A stretch of DNA of 61,368 bases from Alicyclobacillus sacchari (GCF_004366795.1 NZ_SORF01000013.1:1-61368), one strand, 5' to 3'. Shown: positions 17,646 to 29,101, counted from the first letter of the stretch. The notes: a model not told the origin generated them from the sequence alone. Made by a program: numbers and translations.

Positions 17646-18074
17646 TTGCCGAAGAAGGTCATCAAGGTTGTGAAATTGCAAATTCCAGCCGGAAAAGCAA
17701 CACCTGCGCCGCCGGTAGGTCCTGCGCTTGGCCAAGCGCAAGTTGGCAACATTATGGGGTTTTGTAAGGAATTCAACGCTCGCACTGCGGATCAGGTTGG
17801 TCTGATTATCCCGGTGGTGCTATACGTCTACGAAGATCGTTCGTACACGTTTGACCTCAAGACTCCGCCTGCTGCTGTCCTGCTGAAAAAGGCTGCCGGT
17901 ATCGAGTCTGGTTCGGCTGAACCCAACCGCAATAAGGTTGCGACGTTGAGTCGCGACAAGGTGCGGGAAATCGCCGAACAGAAGATGCCCGACTTGAATG
18001 CGTCGTCGATCGAAGCGGCGATGCGGATGGTCGAAGGTACGGCCCGCAGCATGGGCATCACGATTACCGACTGA
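17646..18074 (+). CDS. rplK: 50S ribosomal protein L11
   Basis: L11 forms the GTPase-associated centre with the L10-L12 stalk. The 142 residues contain the family segment [20 protein letters not shown] and, near the C-terminus, the rRNA-binding domain ending [11 protein letters not shown]. Start is TTG 17646 with AGGAGGTGG 5 nt upstream; GTG 17643 is adjacent. A longer in-frame start at 17583 gives an atypical N-terminus. Confidence 0.95.
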   Translation: MPKKVIKVVKLQIPAGKATPAPPVGPALGQAQVGNIMGFCKEFNARTADQVGLIIPVVLYVYEDRSYTFDLKTPPAAVLLKKAAGIESGSAEPNRNKVATLSRDKVREIAEQKMPDLNASSIEAAMRMVEGTARSMGITITD

Positions 18075-18128
18075 TGGGCGGCAGATCGTGGGAGGTTGTA
18101 AAACCGAATACCACATGGAGGTGAAACG

Positions 18129-18830
18129 ATGGCGAAGTTGAGCAAACGTGCCCAAGAGTTGGCGAAGCTCGTGGAGCGCGATAAATTGTACGATGTCGAC
18201 GAAGCTTTCTCGTTGGTAAAACAAACAGCGAAGGCGAAGTTCGACGAGACCGTGGAAGTCGCTGTCCGTCTGGGTGTGGATCCGAAGAAGCAGGATCAGC
18301 AGGTGCGTGGCGCAGTCGTGCTTCCGCATGGTACCGGTAAGACGGCACGCGTATTGGTCTTTGCGAAAGGTGATAAGGCTCGCGAAGCGACCGAAGCCGG
18401 CGCGGATTACGTCGGTGACGAGGATCTGATCCAGAGGGTTTCGCAGGGTTGGTTCGACTTTGATGTGGTCGTGGCAACGCCTGATATGATGGCATCTGTC
18501 AGTCGTTTGGGCCGTATCCTCGGTCCTCGTGGTTTGATGCCGAACCCGAAAACGGGAACGGTGACTTTTGAGGTTGCCCGTGCGGTCAACGAGATCAAAG
18601 CCGGTAAGATCGAATATCGGTTGGATAAGGCTGGAATTATCCACTGCCCGATTGGTAAGGCCTCGTTTGAGGTTGACCAATTGGCTGGTAACTTCCGCGC
18701 CTTGATTGGCGCCTTGATTAAGGCGAAGCCCTCGGGTGCCAAGGGTGTATATGTTCGTGGTATCACGGTTTCATCGACGATGGGGCCTGGCATTCGCGTC
18801 AATACACAGCGTGCAGTAGCTGGCGAATAA
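18129..18830 (+). CDS. rplA: 50S ribosomal protein L1
   Basis: L1 is the E-site stalk protein and in many bacteria represses the L11-L1 message. The 233 residues have the two-domain L1 pattern, with [21 protein letters not shown] and the [14 protein letters not shown] block near the middle. GGAGGTG precedes the ATG. The L10 leader begins about 20 nt after it. Confidence 0.96.
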   Translation: MAKLSKRAQELAKLVERDKLYDVDEAFSLVKQTAKAKFDETVEVAVRLGVDPKKQDQQVRGAVVLPHGTGKTARVLVFAKGDKAREATEAGADYVGDEDLIQRVSQGWFDFDVVVATPDMMASVSRLGRILGPRGLMPNPKTGTVTFEVARAVNEIKAGKIEYRLDKAGIIHCPIGKASFEVDQLAGNFRALIGALIKAKPSGAKGVYVRGITVSSTMGPGIRVNTQRAVAGE

Positions 18831-18849
18831 AGCATTTCATACAAGCGAA

Positions 18850-18958
18850 ATACGACCGTAGACAGCAGGTCCTTGGTTTGGCCCAAGGTGAAAGTTGCCT
18901 GCCGAGGTGTTGCAGATAGCCTTTGTGGCTGACGGGCGCCTCGTGCTGTCGAGGCGCC
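18850..18958 (+). promoter_or_regulatory. L10 leader (autoregulatory RNA for rplJ-rplL)
   Basis: The rplA-rplJ gap holds the blocks typical of Bacillota L10 leaders: GTAGACAGCAGG, later TGCCTGCCGAGGTGTTGC with a kink-turn-like bulge, then a strong terminator stem. In B. subtilis the L10(L12)4 complex binds this RNA and promotes termination. No covariance search was possible. Confidence 0.85.
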
Positions 18959-18963
18959 TTTCG
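18935..18963 (+). terminator. Attenuator terminator of the L10 leader
   Basis: GGCGCCTCG (18935-18943) pairs perfectly with CGAGGCGCC (18950-18958) over a 6-nt loop and is followed by TT and TTC. It ends 26 nt before rplJ and is the expected terminator half of the L10 switch. Confidence 0.8.
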
Positions 18964-18989
18964 TGTATCCGTTGGAGGAGGTGGACGGT

Positions 18990-19517
18990 TTGGCTGTACG
19001 CGCAGAAAAAGAACAGCTGGTTCAAAGTGTTGCGGAACGTCTGGAGCGCAGCAAGAGCGTAGTTCTTGCGGATTACCGCGGTTTGAATGTCGCGGAGGAT
19101 ACGGAGCTCCGTACTCGCCTGCGCGCCGCTGGCGTGGAATATGCGGTGATTAAGAATACGATGACCAGTCGCGCTGCGAAGCAGGTCAATCTCGAAGGGT
19201 TAGATGAGTTTTTGTCTGGCCCGACGGCCATTGCGTTTGGTTACGAGGACGCTGTAACGCCCGCGAAGATTCTGCACGAATTCTCCCGTGAGCACAAAGC
19301 TTTGGAACTCAAGGGCGGAGTTGTCGAAGGGCGGATCGTTTCGGGGGCGGAACTCGCGGAAATTGCGAAGTTGCCTTCGCGTGAGGGTTTGCTCTCGATG
19401 TTGCTCAGCGTTTTGCAAGCGCCGATGCGCAATCTTGCGTACGTCGTTTCGCAGGTCGCCGAGAAGAATGGCGGCGCCGGTGCAGCGCCTGAAGCGGAAG
19501 CTGCTCCCGCTGAGTGA
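18990..19517 (+). CDS. rplJ: 50S ribosomal protein L10
   Basis: L10 anchors the L7/L12 dimers on the ribosome. The 175 residues contain the N-terminal rRNA-binding domain ([28 protein letters not shown]) and a helical C-terminus that binds L12. Start is TTG 18990, 5 nt after GGAGGAGGTGG; the upstream in-frame codon at 18963 is in the attenuator. An alanine/glutamate-rich tail ends the protein. Confidence 0.94.
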   Translation: MAVRAEKEQLVQSVAERLERSKSVVLADYRGLNVAEDTELRTRLRAAGVEYAVIKNTMTSRAAKQVNLEGLDEFLSGPTAIAFGYEDAVTPAKILHEFSREHKALELKGGVVEGRIVSGAELAEIAKLPSREGLLSMLLSVLQAPMRNLAYVVSQVAEKNGGAGAAPEAEAAPAE

Positions 19518-19596
19518 TGGGTGTCAAGTATCCGCGGTGTCATACGAATAGACTGGCCAGGCCAGCTGAGAAGGTATATCTAAGGAGGTTATTTCA

Positions 19597-19965
19597 TTGA
19601 CGACAGCAGAAATTTTGGAAGCCGTTAAAAATATGACGGTGCTCGAATTGAACGAATTGGTCAAGGCTATCGAAGAAGAGTTTGGCGTTACCGCGGCAGC
19701 TCCTGTTGCGATTGCTGGGGCTGCGGCTGGTGCTGACGGCGGTGCAGCTGAGCAAACCGAGTTTGATGTCATCCTTGCAAACGCTGGTGCGTCGAAGATT
19801 GGTGTCATCAAGGTTGTTCGCGAGCTGACCGGTCTCGGCTTGAAGGAAGCGAAGGATCTCGTCGACAACGCTCCGAAGCCGCTCAAAGAGAAGGTTTCGA
19901 AGGAAGAGGCGGAAAGCATCAAAGCGAAGCTCGAAGAAGCTGGCGCTTCCGTCGAAATCAAGTAA
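19597..19965 (+). CDS. rplL: 50S ribosomal protein L7/L12
   Basis: This 122-residue stalk protein recruits translation GTPases. It has the N-terminal dimer domain, an alanine/glycine-rich hinge (about residues 36-50), and the C-terminal factor-binding domain with [23 protein letters not shown] start, with AAGGAGG 8 nt upstream. A strong terminator follows. Confidence 0.96.
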   Translation: MTTAEILEAVKNMTVLELNELVKAIEEEFGVTAAAPVAIAGAAAGADGGAAEQTEFDVILANAGASKIGVIKVVRELTGLGLKEAKDLVDNAPKPLKEKVSKEEAESIKAKLEEAGASVEIK

Positions 19966-19980
19966 GTTTGTTATTCGCAA

Positions 19981-20008
19981 GGGTGCCCGTTGCTTGGGCA
20001 CCCTTTTT
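19981..20008 (+). terminator. Terminator after rplL
   Basis: GGGTGCCC (19981-19988) and GGGCACCC (19996-20003) form a perfect 8-bp stem followed by TTTTT. It separates rplJ-rplL from the rpoB region. Confidence 0.9.
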
Positions 20009-20027
20009 GTTGTCCGGGGGTGTGAAC

Positions 20028-20624
20028 GTGACGGAACATTACTATAGTCAAAGGCCATCGGTTGCTAGTGATGAGCGCAAAATCCGCGTCGATGTACGCG
20101 GGGTCTCCATCGATTTGGTTACGGACCGCGGGGTGTTTGCCAAGGGTGGACTCGACGAAGCGACCCGAAGATTGATCGAGACGGTCGACTTGACTGGTGC
20201 GACTTCCGCGCTTGATCTGGGGGCGGGGTACGGTGTGGTGACGGCTGTGTTGGGCAGGGCGTACCCACTTGTCGAGTGGACGCTCATCGACATCAATGAG
20301 CGCGCCATCGATCTCGCAATACGCAACACGGCAGGGTTGGCCAAGAAGCCAATCGCCATCGTTCACGACGGTATTCCGGAGGAGATGGATTCAGTCTATG
20401 ATCACGTGCTCCTCAATCCTCCGATTCGCGCAGGGAAGGCGGTTATCTATCGATTGTATGAAGAGTCCCATCGTGCCTTGCGACATGGTGGCAAGCTGTG
20501 GATTGTGATTCAGAAGAAACACGGAGCGCCTTCCACGTTCGAGGAGTTGCAGAGACACTACGGTTCGGTCGAAACTGTCTATAAAAAATCTGGGTATTTC
20601 ATTTTCTGTGCAGAAAAAGATTGA
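20028..20624 (+). CDS. ybxB: Class I SAM methyltransferase, RsmC-like (YbxB)
   Basis: The 198 residues form one Rossmann methyltransferase domain. Motif I is ALDLGAGYGVVTAVLG, motif II ends in LIDINERAID, and the NPP catalytic motif of N6/N2 base methyltransferases is in LLNPPIRAGK. It resembles the RsmC catalytic half without the N-terminal domain; the true target (probably 16S rRNA) is inferred. Start at GTG 20028 gives MTEHYYS, the usual N-terminus. The place between rplL and rpoB is conserved in Bacillota. Confidence 0.85.
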   Translation: MTEHYYSQRPSVASDERKIRVDVRGVSIDLVTDRGVFAKGGLDEATRRLIETVDLTGATSALDLGAGYGVVTAVLGRAYPLVEWTLIDINERAIDLAIRNTAGLAKKPIAIVHDGIPEEMDSVYDHVLLNPPIRAGKAVIYRLYEESHRALRHGGKLWIVIQKKHGAPSTFEELQRHYGSVETVYKKSGYFIFCAEKD

Positions 20625-20974
20625 TCAAGATGCATGTTTGTGATAACCTTATCCAATGCAAACTGTGATGATTGGACGGATGCTCACCTCTTTATTGAAT
20701 AAAGTCCATGGTTTTTGGGAATAGGTGAATACGAACCGACGTGTCCATGAACGTCTAGTATGGCGATGTGTAAAGAAAAGATTCTGCACGCACCGTCACT
20801 CGTGGTCGGCGTGGGCTCCGTTGCTGGAGTCTGCCTGCGATGTGTGTCAGTGGTGTGTCAGCGGTCGTCTCTTCGTCGTCTGTGGGCGCCAGTCCGAGAG
20901 TCAACAGGCCTCATCTTCTTTAAGCCTCACAAAGTATCGCATCGTCCAACAAATCCGCTTGAGGGGTGACGGTT
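20625..20974 (+). other. 350-nt gap before rpoB, no convincing gene
   Basis: No protein can be supported here. A palindrome TTTATTGAATAAA lies at 20691-20703, after TTGGAC, and could belong to a promoter, but no clean -10 follows. A hairpin GGCTCC/GGAGTC lies near 20814-20831, and GTGTGTCAG occurs twice with an 11-bp period (20842, 20853). It is probably the promoter and leader of rpoBC. Confidence 0.5.
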
Positions 20975-23900
20975 TTGCAGGGACATATGGTCAAGTACGG
21001 ATGGGCGGAGCGTCGCAGCTACTCGCGCATTCGTGAAGTCCTCGATCTGCCCAACCTGATTGAAATCCAGCAAAAATCGTATGAATGGTTCTTGCGTGAA
21101 GGACTCCGTGAAATGTTTGCCGACATTTCGCCGATTCAGGACTTCACGGGCAATCTGGTACTCGAATTCATCGACTACAGTCTCGGCGAGCCGAAATATG
21201 ACGTCGAAGAGTCGAAAGAACGCGATGTCACGTATGCCGCACCGCTTCGTGTCAAAGTGCGTTTGCTGAATAAAGAGACCGGGGAAGTGAAGGAACAAGA
21301 AGTGTTCCTTGGCGACTTTCCACTAATGACAGATACGGGCACGTTCATCATCAACGGTGCTGAACGCGTCATCGTCAGTCAGTTGGTTCGTTCGCCTAGT
21401 GTCTATTATAGCAGTAAGATCGACAAAAATGGCAAACGTACGTTCGCTGCTACGGTAATTCCAAACCGAGGTGCGTGGTTGGAGTTTGAAACCGATGCAA
21501 AGGACGTTGTCTACGTAAGGATTGATCGCACTCGCAAGTTGCCGATCACGGTGCTGTTGCGCGCGCTCGGTCTTTCTTCTGATCACGAAATCATCGACCT
21601 GTTGGGCGAGGATGAGTTCCTGCAGAACACTCTCGATAAGGATACGACCGATTCGACGGAGCGTGCTTTGGTAGAAATCTACGAGCGTCTGCGTCCTGGT
21701 GAGCCACCGACGGTAGAAAACGCCCGGGCGTTGTTGGCTTCGCGATTCTTTGATCCGAAGCGTTACGATTTGGCGAGTGTCGGTCGGTATAAAATCAACA
21801 AGAAACTGCACTTGAAAAATCGGCTTTTAAACCAACGGCTGGCTGAGACTCTCGTCGACGCAGATACTGGCGAGATTATTGCGGAAGCCGGGGCGGTGCT
21901 CGACCGACGGACATTGGATCGCGTCATTCCGCATCTGAACGGCAATGTTGGGCGTTTCACGATTCGTGCTACGCGCGATTTGCTTGAGGATGAAGTTGTG
22001 CCTCTGCAAATGATCAAGATTTTTAGTCCTTCTGAGGATGGTCGGGTACTGCACGTGATCAGCAATGGTGAATTGCCGTCCGACGTGAAGTACATCACGC
22101 CGTCCGACATTCTTGCGGCTGTGTCGTATTTCTTCAACTTGTTGCGCGGGGTTGGCACGACGGACGACATTGACCACTTAGGCAATCGTCGATTGCGCTC
22201 TGTGGGCGAACTGTTACAGAACCAATTCCGCATCGGTTTGTCCCGTATGGAACGGGTTGTCCGTGAACGGATGTCGATTCAAGATGCCAGTGCCATCACG
22301 CCGCAGGCTCTGATCAACATTCGCCCAGTGATCGCCGCTATTAAGGAGTTCTTCGGTTCCAGCCAGTTGTCGCAATTTATGGATCAGACGAACCCGCTGG
22401 CGGAATTGACCCATAAGCGTCGTCTTTCGGCTCTGGGACCGGGCGGTCTGACGCGTGAGCGCGCTGGTTTCGAAGTTCGTGACGTTCACTACTCACACTA
22501 CGGCCGGATGTGTCCGATTGAGACGCCGGAAGGCCCGAACATCGGTCTCATCAACTCGTTGTCGACGTATGCCCGGATCAATGAGTATGGGTTCATCGAA
22601 ACACCGTATCGGCGAGTGGACCCGGAAACGGGCGTCGTCACCGATCAAATCGACTATTTGACGGCCGATGAAGAAGAGAATTACGTCATCGCACAGGCCA
22701 ACGAGCCGTTGACCGAGGATGGTCGCCTCGCATCGGAAGAAATCACGGTTCGATCCCGCGAAGACGTGATCACGGTCAATCGCGATCGCATTGATTATAT
22801 GGACGTGTCGCCGAAACAGGTTGTATCAGTTGCAACGGCTCTGATCCCGTTCCTCGAAAACGACGACGCCAACCGTGCTTTGATGGGATCGAACATGCAG
22901 CGGCAGGCGGTTCCGCTGTTGGTGACCGATTCCCCGTACGTTGGCACGGGCATGGAACATCAAGCGGCGAAAGACTCTGGTGTTTGCGTCGTCTCGCGCC
23001 ATAACGGCGTGGTTGAGCGAGCTACAGCCCGTGAGGTTTGGGTTCGTCAGGAAGCGGAAGTCGACGGCAAGATCGTGAAGGGCGATCTCGCCAAGTACCG
23101 GTTAATTAAGTTTGCGAGATCGAACCAAAACACATGCATCAACCAGCGGCCCATTGTACGCGAGGGACAGCGGGTCAGGGTTGGCGATATCCTGGCGGAC
23201 GGCCCGGCCACCCAGAAAGGTGAACTGGCCTTAGGCCGCAACGTGCTTGTCGCATTCATGACGTGGGAGGGCTACAACTACGAAGACGCCATCCTGCTGT
23301 CCGAGAAGATGGTGAAGGAAGACGTCTATACGTCGATTCACATCGAGGAGTACGAAATCGAGGCGCGGGATACGAAGCTGGGACCAGAGGAGATTACGCG
23401 TGACATCCCGAATGTCGGCGAAGATGCTCTGAAAAACCTCGATGAGCGCGGTATTATCCGCATCGGTGCGGAAATCCGGACGGGCGATATCCTGGTCGGT
23501 AAGGTGACGCCCAAAGGCGTGACGGAGCTGACTGCGGAAGAGCGTCTGTTGCATGCCATCTTTGGTGAGAAGGCGCGTGAGGTGCGCGATACGTCACTTC
23601 GCGTTCCGCACGGTGGTGCCGGAATTGTGGTGGACGTCAAGGTGTTTACCCGTGAGAACGGGGATGAGTTGCCCGCTGGCGTCAATGAGTTAGTACGGGT
23701 CTACATCGCGCAGAAGCGCAAGATTTCCGAAGGCGACAAAATGGCTGGTCGGCATGGTAACAAGGGTGTCGTCGCACGCATTCTGCCGGAGGAAGACATG
23801 CCGTTCCTCGAGGATGGAACGCCGGTCGAAATCGTACTGAATCCGCTCGGCGTGCCGTCTCGTATGAATATCGGACAGGTGCTTGAGACCCACTTGGGTA

Positions 23901-24505
23901 TGGCTGCAAAAGTGCTCGGACTGAAAATGGCGACGCCGGTCTTTGACGGTGCGCACCCAGAAGATGTGTTTGCGACGCTGAAAGAAGCTGGGTTGCCCGA
24001 GGACGGCAAGCAAGTTCTGTACGACGGCCGCAGTGGCGAGCCGTTTGAGAACCGCGTCACGGTGGGTTACGTCTACATGTTGAAATTGCATCACCTGGTC
24101 GACGATAAGATTCACGCGCGCTCGACCGGCCCGTATTCCTTGGTTACACAGCAGCCGTTGGGCGGGAAGGCGCAGTTTGGCGGCCAACGGTTCGGCGAGA
24201 TGGAGGTATGGGCGCTCGAAGCGTATGGCGCTGCATACACCTTGCAGGAGATTCTCACGGTCAAGTCCGACGACGTGGTCGGTCGCGTGAAGACATACGA
24301 AGCCATCGTGAAGGGCGAAAACGTACCGGAACCGGGTGTGCCGGAGTCGTTCAAGGTTTTGATCAAAGAGTTGCAGAGCCTTGGTATGGACGTGAAAATC
24401 CTCAGTGGCGACGAGCGGGAAATCGAGATGAAGGAGATCGACGAGGACGACGACGGCTCGGAAAAGCTCAATTTGAATCTCGAATACAACGAAGTCGGCG
24501 ATTGA
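20975..24505 (+). CDS. rpoB: DNA-directed RNA polymerase subunit beta
   Basis: This 1176-residue beta subunit is full length for Bacillota. The rifampicin pocket around residues 460-500 keeps the sensitive-type residues ([21 protein letters not shown]). The catalytic-centre blocks GRHGNKGV and the C-terminal [20 protein letters not shown] are intact. The start is TTG 20975, 5 nt after GAGGGGTGA, giving [12 protein letters not shown] 20966 is less likely. The acidic tail is short. rpoC follows after 48 nt. Confidence 0.97.
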   Translation: MQGHMVKYGWAERRSYSRIREVLDLPNLIEIQQKSYEWFLREGLREMFADISPIQDFTGNLVLEFIDYSLGEPKYDVEESKERDVTYAAPLRVKVRLLNKETGEVKEQEVFLGDFPLMTDTGTFIINGAERVIVSQLVRSPSVYYSSKIDKNGKRTFAATVIPNRGAWLEFETDAKDVVYVRIDRTRKLPITVLLRALGLSSDHEIIDLLGEDEFLQNTLDKDTTDSTERALVEIYERLRPGEPPTVENARALLASRFFDPKRYDLASVGRYKINKKLHLKNRLLNQRLAETLVDADTGEIIAEAGAVLDRRTLDRVIPHLNGNVGRFTIRATRDLLEDEVVPLQMIKIFSPSEDGRVLHVISNGELPSDVKYITPSDILAAVSYFFNLLRGVGTTDDIDHLGNRRLRSVGELLQNQFRIGLSRMERVVRERMSIQDASAITPQALINIRPVIAAIKEFFGSSQLSQFMDQTNPLAELTHKRRLSALGPGGLTRERAGFEVRDVHYSHYGRMCPIETPEGPNIGLINSLSTYARINEYGFIETPYRRVDPETGVVTDQIDYLTADEEENYVIAQANEPLTEDGRLASEEITVRSREDVITVNRDRIDYMDVSPKQVVSVATALIPFLENDDANRALMGSNMQRQAVPLLVTDSPYVGTGMEHQAAKDSGVCVVSRHNGVVERATAREVWVRQEAEVDGKIVKGDLAKYRLIKFARSNQNTCINQRPIVREGQRVRVGDILADGPATQKGELALGRNVLVAFMTWEGYNYEDAILLSEKMVKEDVYTSIHIEEYEIEARDTKLGPEEITRDIPNVGEDALKNLDERGIIRIGAEIRTGDILVGKVTPKGVTELTAEERLLHAIFGEKAREVRDTSLRVPHGGAGIVVDVKVFTRENGDELPAGVNELVRVYIAQKRKISEGDKMAGRHGNKGVVARILPEEDMPFLEDGTPVEIVLNPLGVPSRMNIGQVLETHLGMAAKVLGLKMATPVFDGAHPEDVFATLKEAGLPEDGKQVLYDGRSGEPFENRVTVGYVYMLKLHHLVDDKIHARSTGPYSLVTQQPLGGKAQFGGQRFGEMEVWALEAYGAAYTLQEILTVKSDDVVGRVKTYEAIVKGENVPEPGVPESFKVLIKELQSLGMDVKILSGDEREIEMKEIDEDDDGSEKLNLNLEYNEVGD

Positions 24506-24553
24506 TCAGAAGGTGTCCGTTGAAGCAGGCGCTACGATTGGAGGGTGCACGAT

Positions 24554-27500
24554 TTGCTGGATGTGAACAACTTTGAGTTCATGAAAATCGGCCTCGCATC
24601 GCCGGAAAAGATCCGCTCGTGGTCGCACGGCGAAGTGAAAAAACCGGAGACCATCAACTACCGGACGCTCCGTCCGGAAAAAGAGGGCCTGTTCTGTGAA
24701 AAGATCTTTGGCCCCACGCGCGACTGGGAGTGTCACTGCGGGAAATACAAGCGTATCCGCTACAAAGGTGTTGTGTGTGATCGCTGTGGTGTCGAGGTAA
24801 CGCGTGCCAAGGTGCGGCGCGAGCGCATGGGTCACATTGAGTTGGCGGCACCGGTATCGCACATTTGGTACTTCAAAGGCATTCCAAGCAGGATGGGACT
24901 TGTCCTCGACATGTCTCCTCGCGCGCTTGAGGAAGTCATCTACTTCGCATCGTATGTCGTGACAGATCCGGGTGACACACCGCTTGAAAAAAAGCAGTTG
25001 CTCTCGGAAAAGGAATACCGTTCGTATCGCGAAAAGTACGGTTTCGCGTTCCAAGCGGGCATGGGAGCGGAAGCTATTCGCACGCTTTTGCAAGAGATCG
25101 ATCTCGACCGCGAAGTGGAGCTTTTGCGCGAAGAATTGCGCACCGCTCAGGGCCAACGGCGCAATCGCGCCATCAAGCGGCTTGAAGTGGTCGAAGCGTT
25201 TCGGCAGTCGGGCAACAAACCGAGCTGGATGATTCTCGAGGCGCTTCCGGTCATTCCGCCTGATTTACGACCAATGGTTCAACTGGACGGCGGCCGTTTC
25301 GCAACGTCCGATTTGAACGACCTGTATCGGCGCGTGATTAACCGTAACAATCGTTTGAAAAGACTGCTCGATCTCGGTGCCCCAGACATCATCGTGCAAA
25401 ATGAGAAGCGCATGTTACAAGAGGCGGTCGATGCTCTCATTGACAACGGGCGCCGCGGCCGTCCGGTGACCGGTCCTGGCAACCGTCCGTTGAAGAGTCT
25501 TTCGCACATGTTGAAAGGCAAGCAAGGGCGTTTCCGGCAGAACTTGTTAGGCAAGCGCGTCGACTACTCGGGTCGTTCGGTTATCGTCGTGGGTCCCGAG
25601 TTGCGCATGTATCAGTGTGGTTTGCCGAAGGAAATGGCTTTGGAACTGTTCAAGCCATTTGTCATGAAGGAGCTCGTTGCTCGCGGTCTGGCGCACAACA
25701 TTAAAAGTGCGAAGCGCAAGGTGGAGCGCGTCTCGGATGAGGTTTGGGATGTCGTCGAGGACGTGATCAAGCAGCACCCGGTCTTGTTGAACCGTGCTCC
25801 GACCTTGCACCGCCTTGGCATTCAGGCCTTCGAACCGACCTTGGTCGAAGGGCGTGCGATTAAGTTGCACCCGCTCGTATGTACGGCATACAACGCGGAC
25901 TTTGACGGCGACCAAATGGCTGTTCACGTGCCGCTGTCCGCAGAGGCGCAGGCAGAAGCGCGTTTGCTGATGCTGGCAGCCCACAATATTCTGAATCCGA
26001 AGGACGGCAAGCCCGTCGTTACGCCGACGCAGGATATGGTCCTTGGCCCTTACTACCTAACCATTGAGCGCGAAGGCGCGCAGGGCGAGGGTACGGTTTA
26101 TTCGTCGATATCCGAGATGGAGTACGCACTTCATCAGCGGTTGATCACGTTGCAAACGCGGATTGTGATTCCGGCTAAGGCGCTGCATAAGACAAGTTTT
26201 ACAGACCGTCAGCAGAGTGCCTTGCTCATCACGACGCCAGGGAAATTGATTTTCAACAGTATTTTCCCGGCGGACTTCCCGTACTTGAACTCGGCTGCGA
26301 AGTCGAACTTGCTGGAAGGCCCGGCGGACGATACGTTCATCTATGACAAGGGCGTCAATCCGATGGACGCGATCGCACAACGCAAGGTACCTAAGGCGGT
26401 TATCAAGAAGGATCTCGGCAACATCCTGGCGGAGTGCTTCCGGCGCTACGGCACGACCATGACGGCGGAAATTCTGGATCGTGTGAAGCGTCTTGGCTTC
26501 AACTATTCCACGAAGGCCGGCATTACGATTGCCGTCAGTGACATCATCGTGCCCGAAGAGAAGCATCGCGTCGTCGCAGAGGCAGAAGCGAGGGAACACA
26601 AGCTCAAGCAACAATACCGACGCGGTCTGATCACTGAAGAAGAGCAGTACATTACGTTTAGCCAAATCTGGTCTGAGGCGAAGGAGAAAATCTCCTCGAC
26701 CCTGATGGACAGCATGGATCAGTTTAATCCGATCTACATGATGGCGACATCAGGTGCCCGCGGCAGTAACTCGCAGATCACGCAGTTGGCGGGTATGCGC
26801 GGCTTGATGGCGAATCCATCCGGCGAAATCATTCAGTTGGCGATTAAGTCCAACTTCCGTGAAGGCCTGTCCGTGTTGGAATACTTCATTTCGACACACG
26901 GCGCACGGAAAGGCTTGGCAGACACGGCGTTGCGTACGGCTGACTCTGGCTATTTGACCCGCCGCTTGGTCGACGTCGCTCAGGATACCATTGTCCGCGA
27001 GCACGATTGCGGCACGGACAAGGGGCTGCGCGTTGCCGAAATTCGCGACGGCCGGGAGGTCATTGAAGACCTGCGCGATCGCCTCGAAGGACGCGTTTCT
27101 TTCCAAGACGTCTTCCACCCTGAGACAGGCGAGAAGATTGTCGGCAAGAATGAAATGATCGACGAGGAAGCAGCGGACAGGATTGTCGCGGCCGGGATTA
27201 AAGAAATGTATATTCGATCCGTCCTGACTTGCCGCACGCGCCACGGCGTCTGTATCCAATGCTACGGGCGCAACTTGGCGACGGGTAAGATGGTCGAAAT
27301 CGGCGAAGCGGTGGGTATCATTGCTGCACAGTCGATTGGTGAACCGGGTACGCAGCTGACGATGCGTACGTTCCATACGGGCGGCGTCGCTGGTGACGAT
27401 ATTACACAAGGTCTGCCGCGCGTACAGGAGTTGTTTGAGGCTCGCAATCCGAAGGGGCAGGCGGTCATTGCCGAGTTTGACGGCACGATTACCGATATTC

Positions 27501-28189
27501 GCGAGGGCAAAGACAAGCGCGAGATCGAACTGACCGGTGAGAGTGAGACCAAGACTTATCAGATCCCGTATGGCTCGCGCATTCGCGTGTCGGTTGGCCA
27601 AGTGCTGGAGGCGGGTGAGGAACTGACCGAAGGATCGGTTGACCCGAAGGAGATGTTGCGCGTCAAGGGTCTGCAAGGGGTTCAGAATTACCTGTTGCGC
27701 GAGGTGCAGCGCGTCTATCGCCTGCAAGGTGTCGATATTAACGACAAGCACATCGAAGTGATGATTCGCCAGATGTTGCGCAAAGTTCGCATCCTCGACG
27801 CAGGGGACACCGAGCTGTTGCCTGGAACGTATGTGGATCTGTTCGATTATGAAGCTGCCAACCGTGAAGCTTTGTTGTCCGATCGCGAGCCTGCCGTCGC
27901 ACGCCCGGCATTGCTTGGCATCACCAAGGCTTCGTTGGAAACTGACTCGTTCTTGTCGGCTGCTTCCTTCCAGGAGACGACACGCGTCTTGACCGAAGCG
28001 GCAATCAAGGGCAAGGTCGACAGGCTGTTGGGTCTGAAGGAGAACGTGATCATTGGCAAGCTCATTCCTGCCGGCACAGGTATGGCTCGCTATCGGCAGG
28101 TGGCGCCCATTTCTGCGGCAGAGGCGGCGGTGGATACGGTAGCCAGTGTAAATGAAGAGGAACATCAAGCTCTCGAGACGGTGGAATAA
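24554..28189 (+). CDS. rpoC: DNA-directed RNA polymerase subunit beta'
   Basis: This 1211-residue beta' subunit has the N-terminal zinc finger ([20 protein letters not shown]), the absolutely conserved NADFDGD at 447-453 that holds the catalytic Mg, and a second Cys cluster ([13 protein letters not shown]). Start is TTG 24554 with GGAGGGTG 6 nt upstream, giving MLDVNNFEF as in homologues. No insertion or frameshift is seen. Confidence 0.97.
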   Translation: MLDVNNFEFMKIGLASPEKIRSWSHGEVKKPETINYRTLRPEKEGLFCEKIFGPTRDWECHCGKYKRIRYKGVVCDRCGVEVTRAKVRRERMGHIELAAPVSHIWYFKGIPSRMGLVLDMSPRALEEVIYFASYVVTDPGDTPLEKKQLLSEKEYRSYREKYGFAFQAGMGAEAIRTLLQEIDLDREVELLREELRTAQGQRRNRAIKRLEVVEAFRQSGNKPSWMILEALPVIPPDLRPMVQLDGGRFATSDLNDLYRRVINRNNRLKRLLDLGAPDIIVQNEKRMLQEAVDALIDNGRRGRPVTGPGNRPLKSLSHMLKGKQGRFRQNLLGKRVDYSGRSVIVVGPELRMYQCGLPKEMALELFKPFVMKELVARGLAHNIKSAKRKVERVSDEVWDVVEDVIKQHPVLLNRAPTLHRLGIQAFEPTLVEGRAIKLHPLVCTAYNADFDGDQMAVHVPLSAEAQAEARLLMLAAHNILNPKDGKPVVTPTQDMVLGPYYLTIEREGAQGEGTVYSSISEMEYALHQRLITLQTRIVIPAKALHKTSFTDRQQSALLITTPGKLIFNSIFPADFPYLNSAAKSNLLEGPADDTFIYDKGVNPMDAIAQRKVPKAVIKKDLGNILAECFRRYGTTMTAEILDRVKRLGFNYSTKAGITIAVSDIIVPEEKHRVVAEAEAREHKLKQQYRRGLITEEEQYITFSQIWSEAKEKISSTLMDSMDQFNPIYMMATSGARGSNSQITQLAGMRGLMANPSGEIIQLAIKSNFREGLSVLEYFISTHGARKGLADTALRTADSGYLTRRLVDVAQDTIVREHDCGTDKGLRVAEIRDGREVIEDLRDRLEGRVSFQDVFHPETGEKIVGKNEMIDEEAADRIVAAGIKEMYIRSVLTCRTRHGVCIQCYGRNLATGKMVEIGEAVGIIAAQSIGEPGTQLTMRTFHTGGVAGDDITQGLPRVQELFEARNPKGQAVIAEFDGTITDIREGKDKREIELTGESETKTYQIPYGSRIRVSVGQVLEAGEELTEGSVDPKEMLRVKGLQGVQNYLLREVQRVYRLQGVDINDKHIEVMIRQMLRKVRILDAGDTELLPGTYVDLFDYEAANREALLSDREPAVARPALLGITKASLETDSFLSAASFQETTRVLTEAAIKGKVDRLLGLKENVIIGKLIPAGTGMARYRQVAPISAAEAAVDTVASVNEEEHQALETVE

Positions 28190-28205
28190 GAGTTCTGGGA
28201 AATTT

Positions 28206-28256
28206 GGGCTGTCACCGGTGATTTGGTTGACAGCCCGGAAATCTCGGTGATAGAAT
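28206..28256 (+). promoter_or_regulatory. Promoter with overlapping inverted repeat before L7Ae gene
   Basis: TTGACA (28227-28232) and TAGAAT (28251-28256) are spaced by 18 bp and lie 49 nt before the next gene. The -35 is inside the right arm of a perfect 9-bp inverted repeat, GGGCTGTCA (28206-28214) and TGACAGCCC (28228-28236). The repeat may be a terminator-like end of rpoC or an operator. Confidence 0.65.
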
Positions 28257-28304
28257 TCCGTAGTGTGCGTCAGCACGATGTTTTCCACCAAGGAGGATCG
28301 TGCG

Positions 28305-28562
28305 GTGTCCATTGACGACATACGCCAAGCGAAAAGGAAGACCATAGGCACGAACCAAACGCTGAAAGCTCTCAAGCAGCCTTCAGGACGAGTTCTCTGT
28401 GTGTTTATTGCAAAGGATGCAGAGCCTCGTGTGACGGAGCCTGTCGTTCAATTGGCGTCCAAACTCGGAGTTTCTATCGAGTGGGTCGACACGATGCGGC
28501 AGTTGGGCAAAGCTTGTGGTATTGAGGTTGGGGCAGCCACGGCGAGTATTCTAGCTGAGTGA
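28305..28562 (+). CDS. rplGB: L7Ae-family kink-turn RNA-binding protein (YbxF/RplGB)
   Basis: This 85-residue protein belongs to the L7Ae/L30e/S12e family; the B. subtilis homologue binds kink-turn RNAs. Visible family features are the TIGTNQTLKAL segment, the central strand VLCVFIAKDAEP, and the glycine/alanine-rich ending LGKACGIEVGAATAS. Start is GTG 28305, 8 nt after AAGGAGG. It lies between rpoC and rpsL as in B. subtilis. Confidence 0.9.
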   Translation: MSIDDIRQAKRKTIGTNQTLKALKQPSGRVLCVFIAKDAEPRVTEPVVQLASKLGVSIEWVDTMRQLGKACGIEVGAATASILAE

Positions 28563-28681
28563 CGCTGTCTAGTTTGGTGTGACGTCTGTGGATTTTTGTT
28601 TGCGTATCGATGAATCACCAGGCTCTGTGAGCTTGCAACGGACACGGGATGGAACGTTAAACAGTGAGAGGAGGTGCAGAT

Positions 28682-29101
28682 ATGCCGACAATCAACCAAT
28701 TGGTGCGCAAGGGTCGCAAGGACATTGAGAAAAAGTCGACGGCGCCTGCGTTGCAAAAGGGCTATAACAGCCATGAAAAGACGCTGACCGACCTGCCGTC
28801 TCCGCAAAAGCGCGGTGTGTGCACGCGTGTTGGTACGATGACCCCGAAGAAGCCGAACTCGGCACTGCGCAAATATGCGCGTGTTCGCCTGACGAACACC
28901 ATCGAAGTAACGGCTTATATCCCGGGCATCGGGCACAACCTGCAAGAGCACTCCGTCGTGTTGGTTCGCGGTGGACGTGTGAAGGACTTGCCGGGTGTGC
29001 GTTATCACATTGTTCGCGGTGCCCTTGATACAGCGGGCGTAAAAGACCGCATGCAAGGTCGCTCTAAGTACGGCGCGAAGCGCCCGAAGGCGAAGTCGTG
29101 A
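28682..29101 (+). CDS. rpsL: 30S ribosomal protein S12
   Basis: S12 is the decoding-centre protein of the A site. The 139 residues include [11 protein letters not shown], where lysine keeps the streptomycin-sensitive form, and [19 protein letters not shown]. Start is ATG 28682, preceded by GAGGAGGTG. It is the first ribosomal gene of the str operon. Confidence 0.97.
   Translation: MPTINQLVRKGRKDIEKKSTAPALQKGYNSHEKTLTDLPSPQKRGVCTRVGTMTPKKPNSALRKYARVRLTNTIEVTAYIPGIGHNLQEHSVVLVRGGRVKDLPGVRYHIVRGALDTAGVKDRMQGRSKYGAKRPKAKS

Noticed and set aside
20760-20969. A 69-residue frame before rpoB starting with ATG
   Set aside because: It has no ribosome-binding site, no family resemblance and a cysteine-rich random look; the region reads better as a leader.
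21000-24500. Rifampicin-resistance changes in rpoB
   Set aside because: The pocket residues read as the sensitive type.
26750-28375. Long minus-strand frame opposite rpoC
   Set aside because: It is an antisense shadow of a conserved polymerase gene, with no start signal or family pattern.
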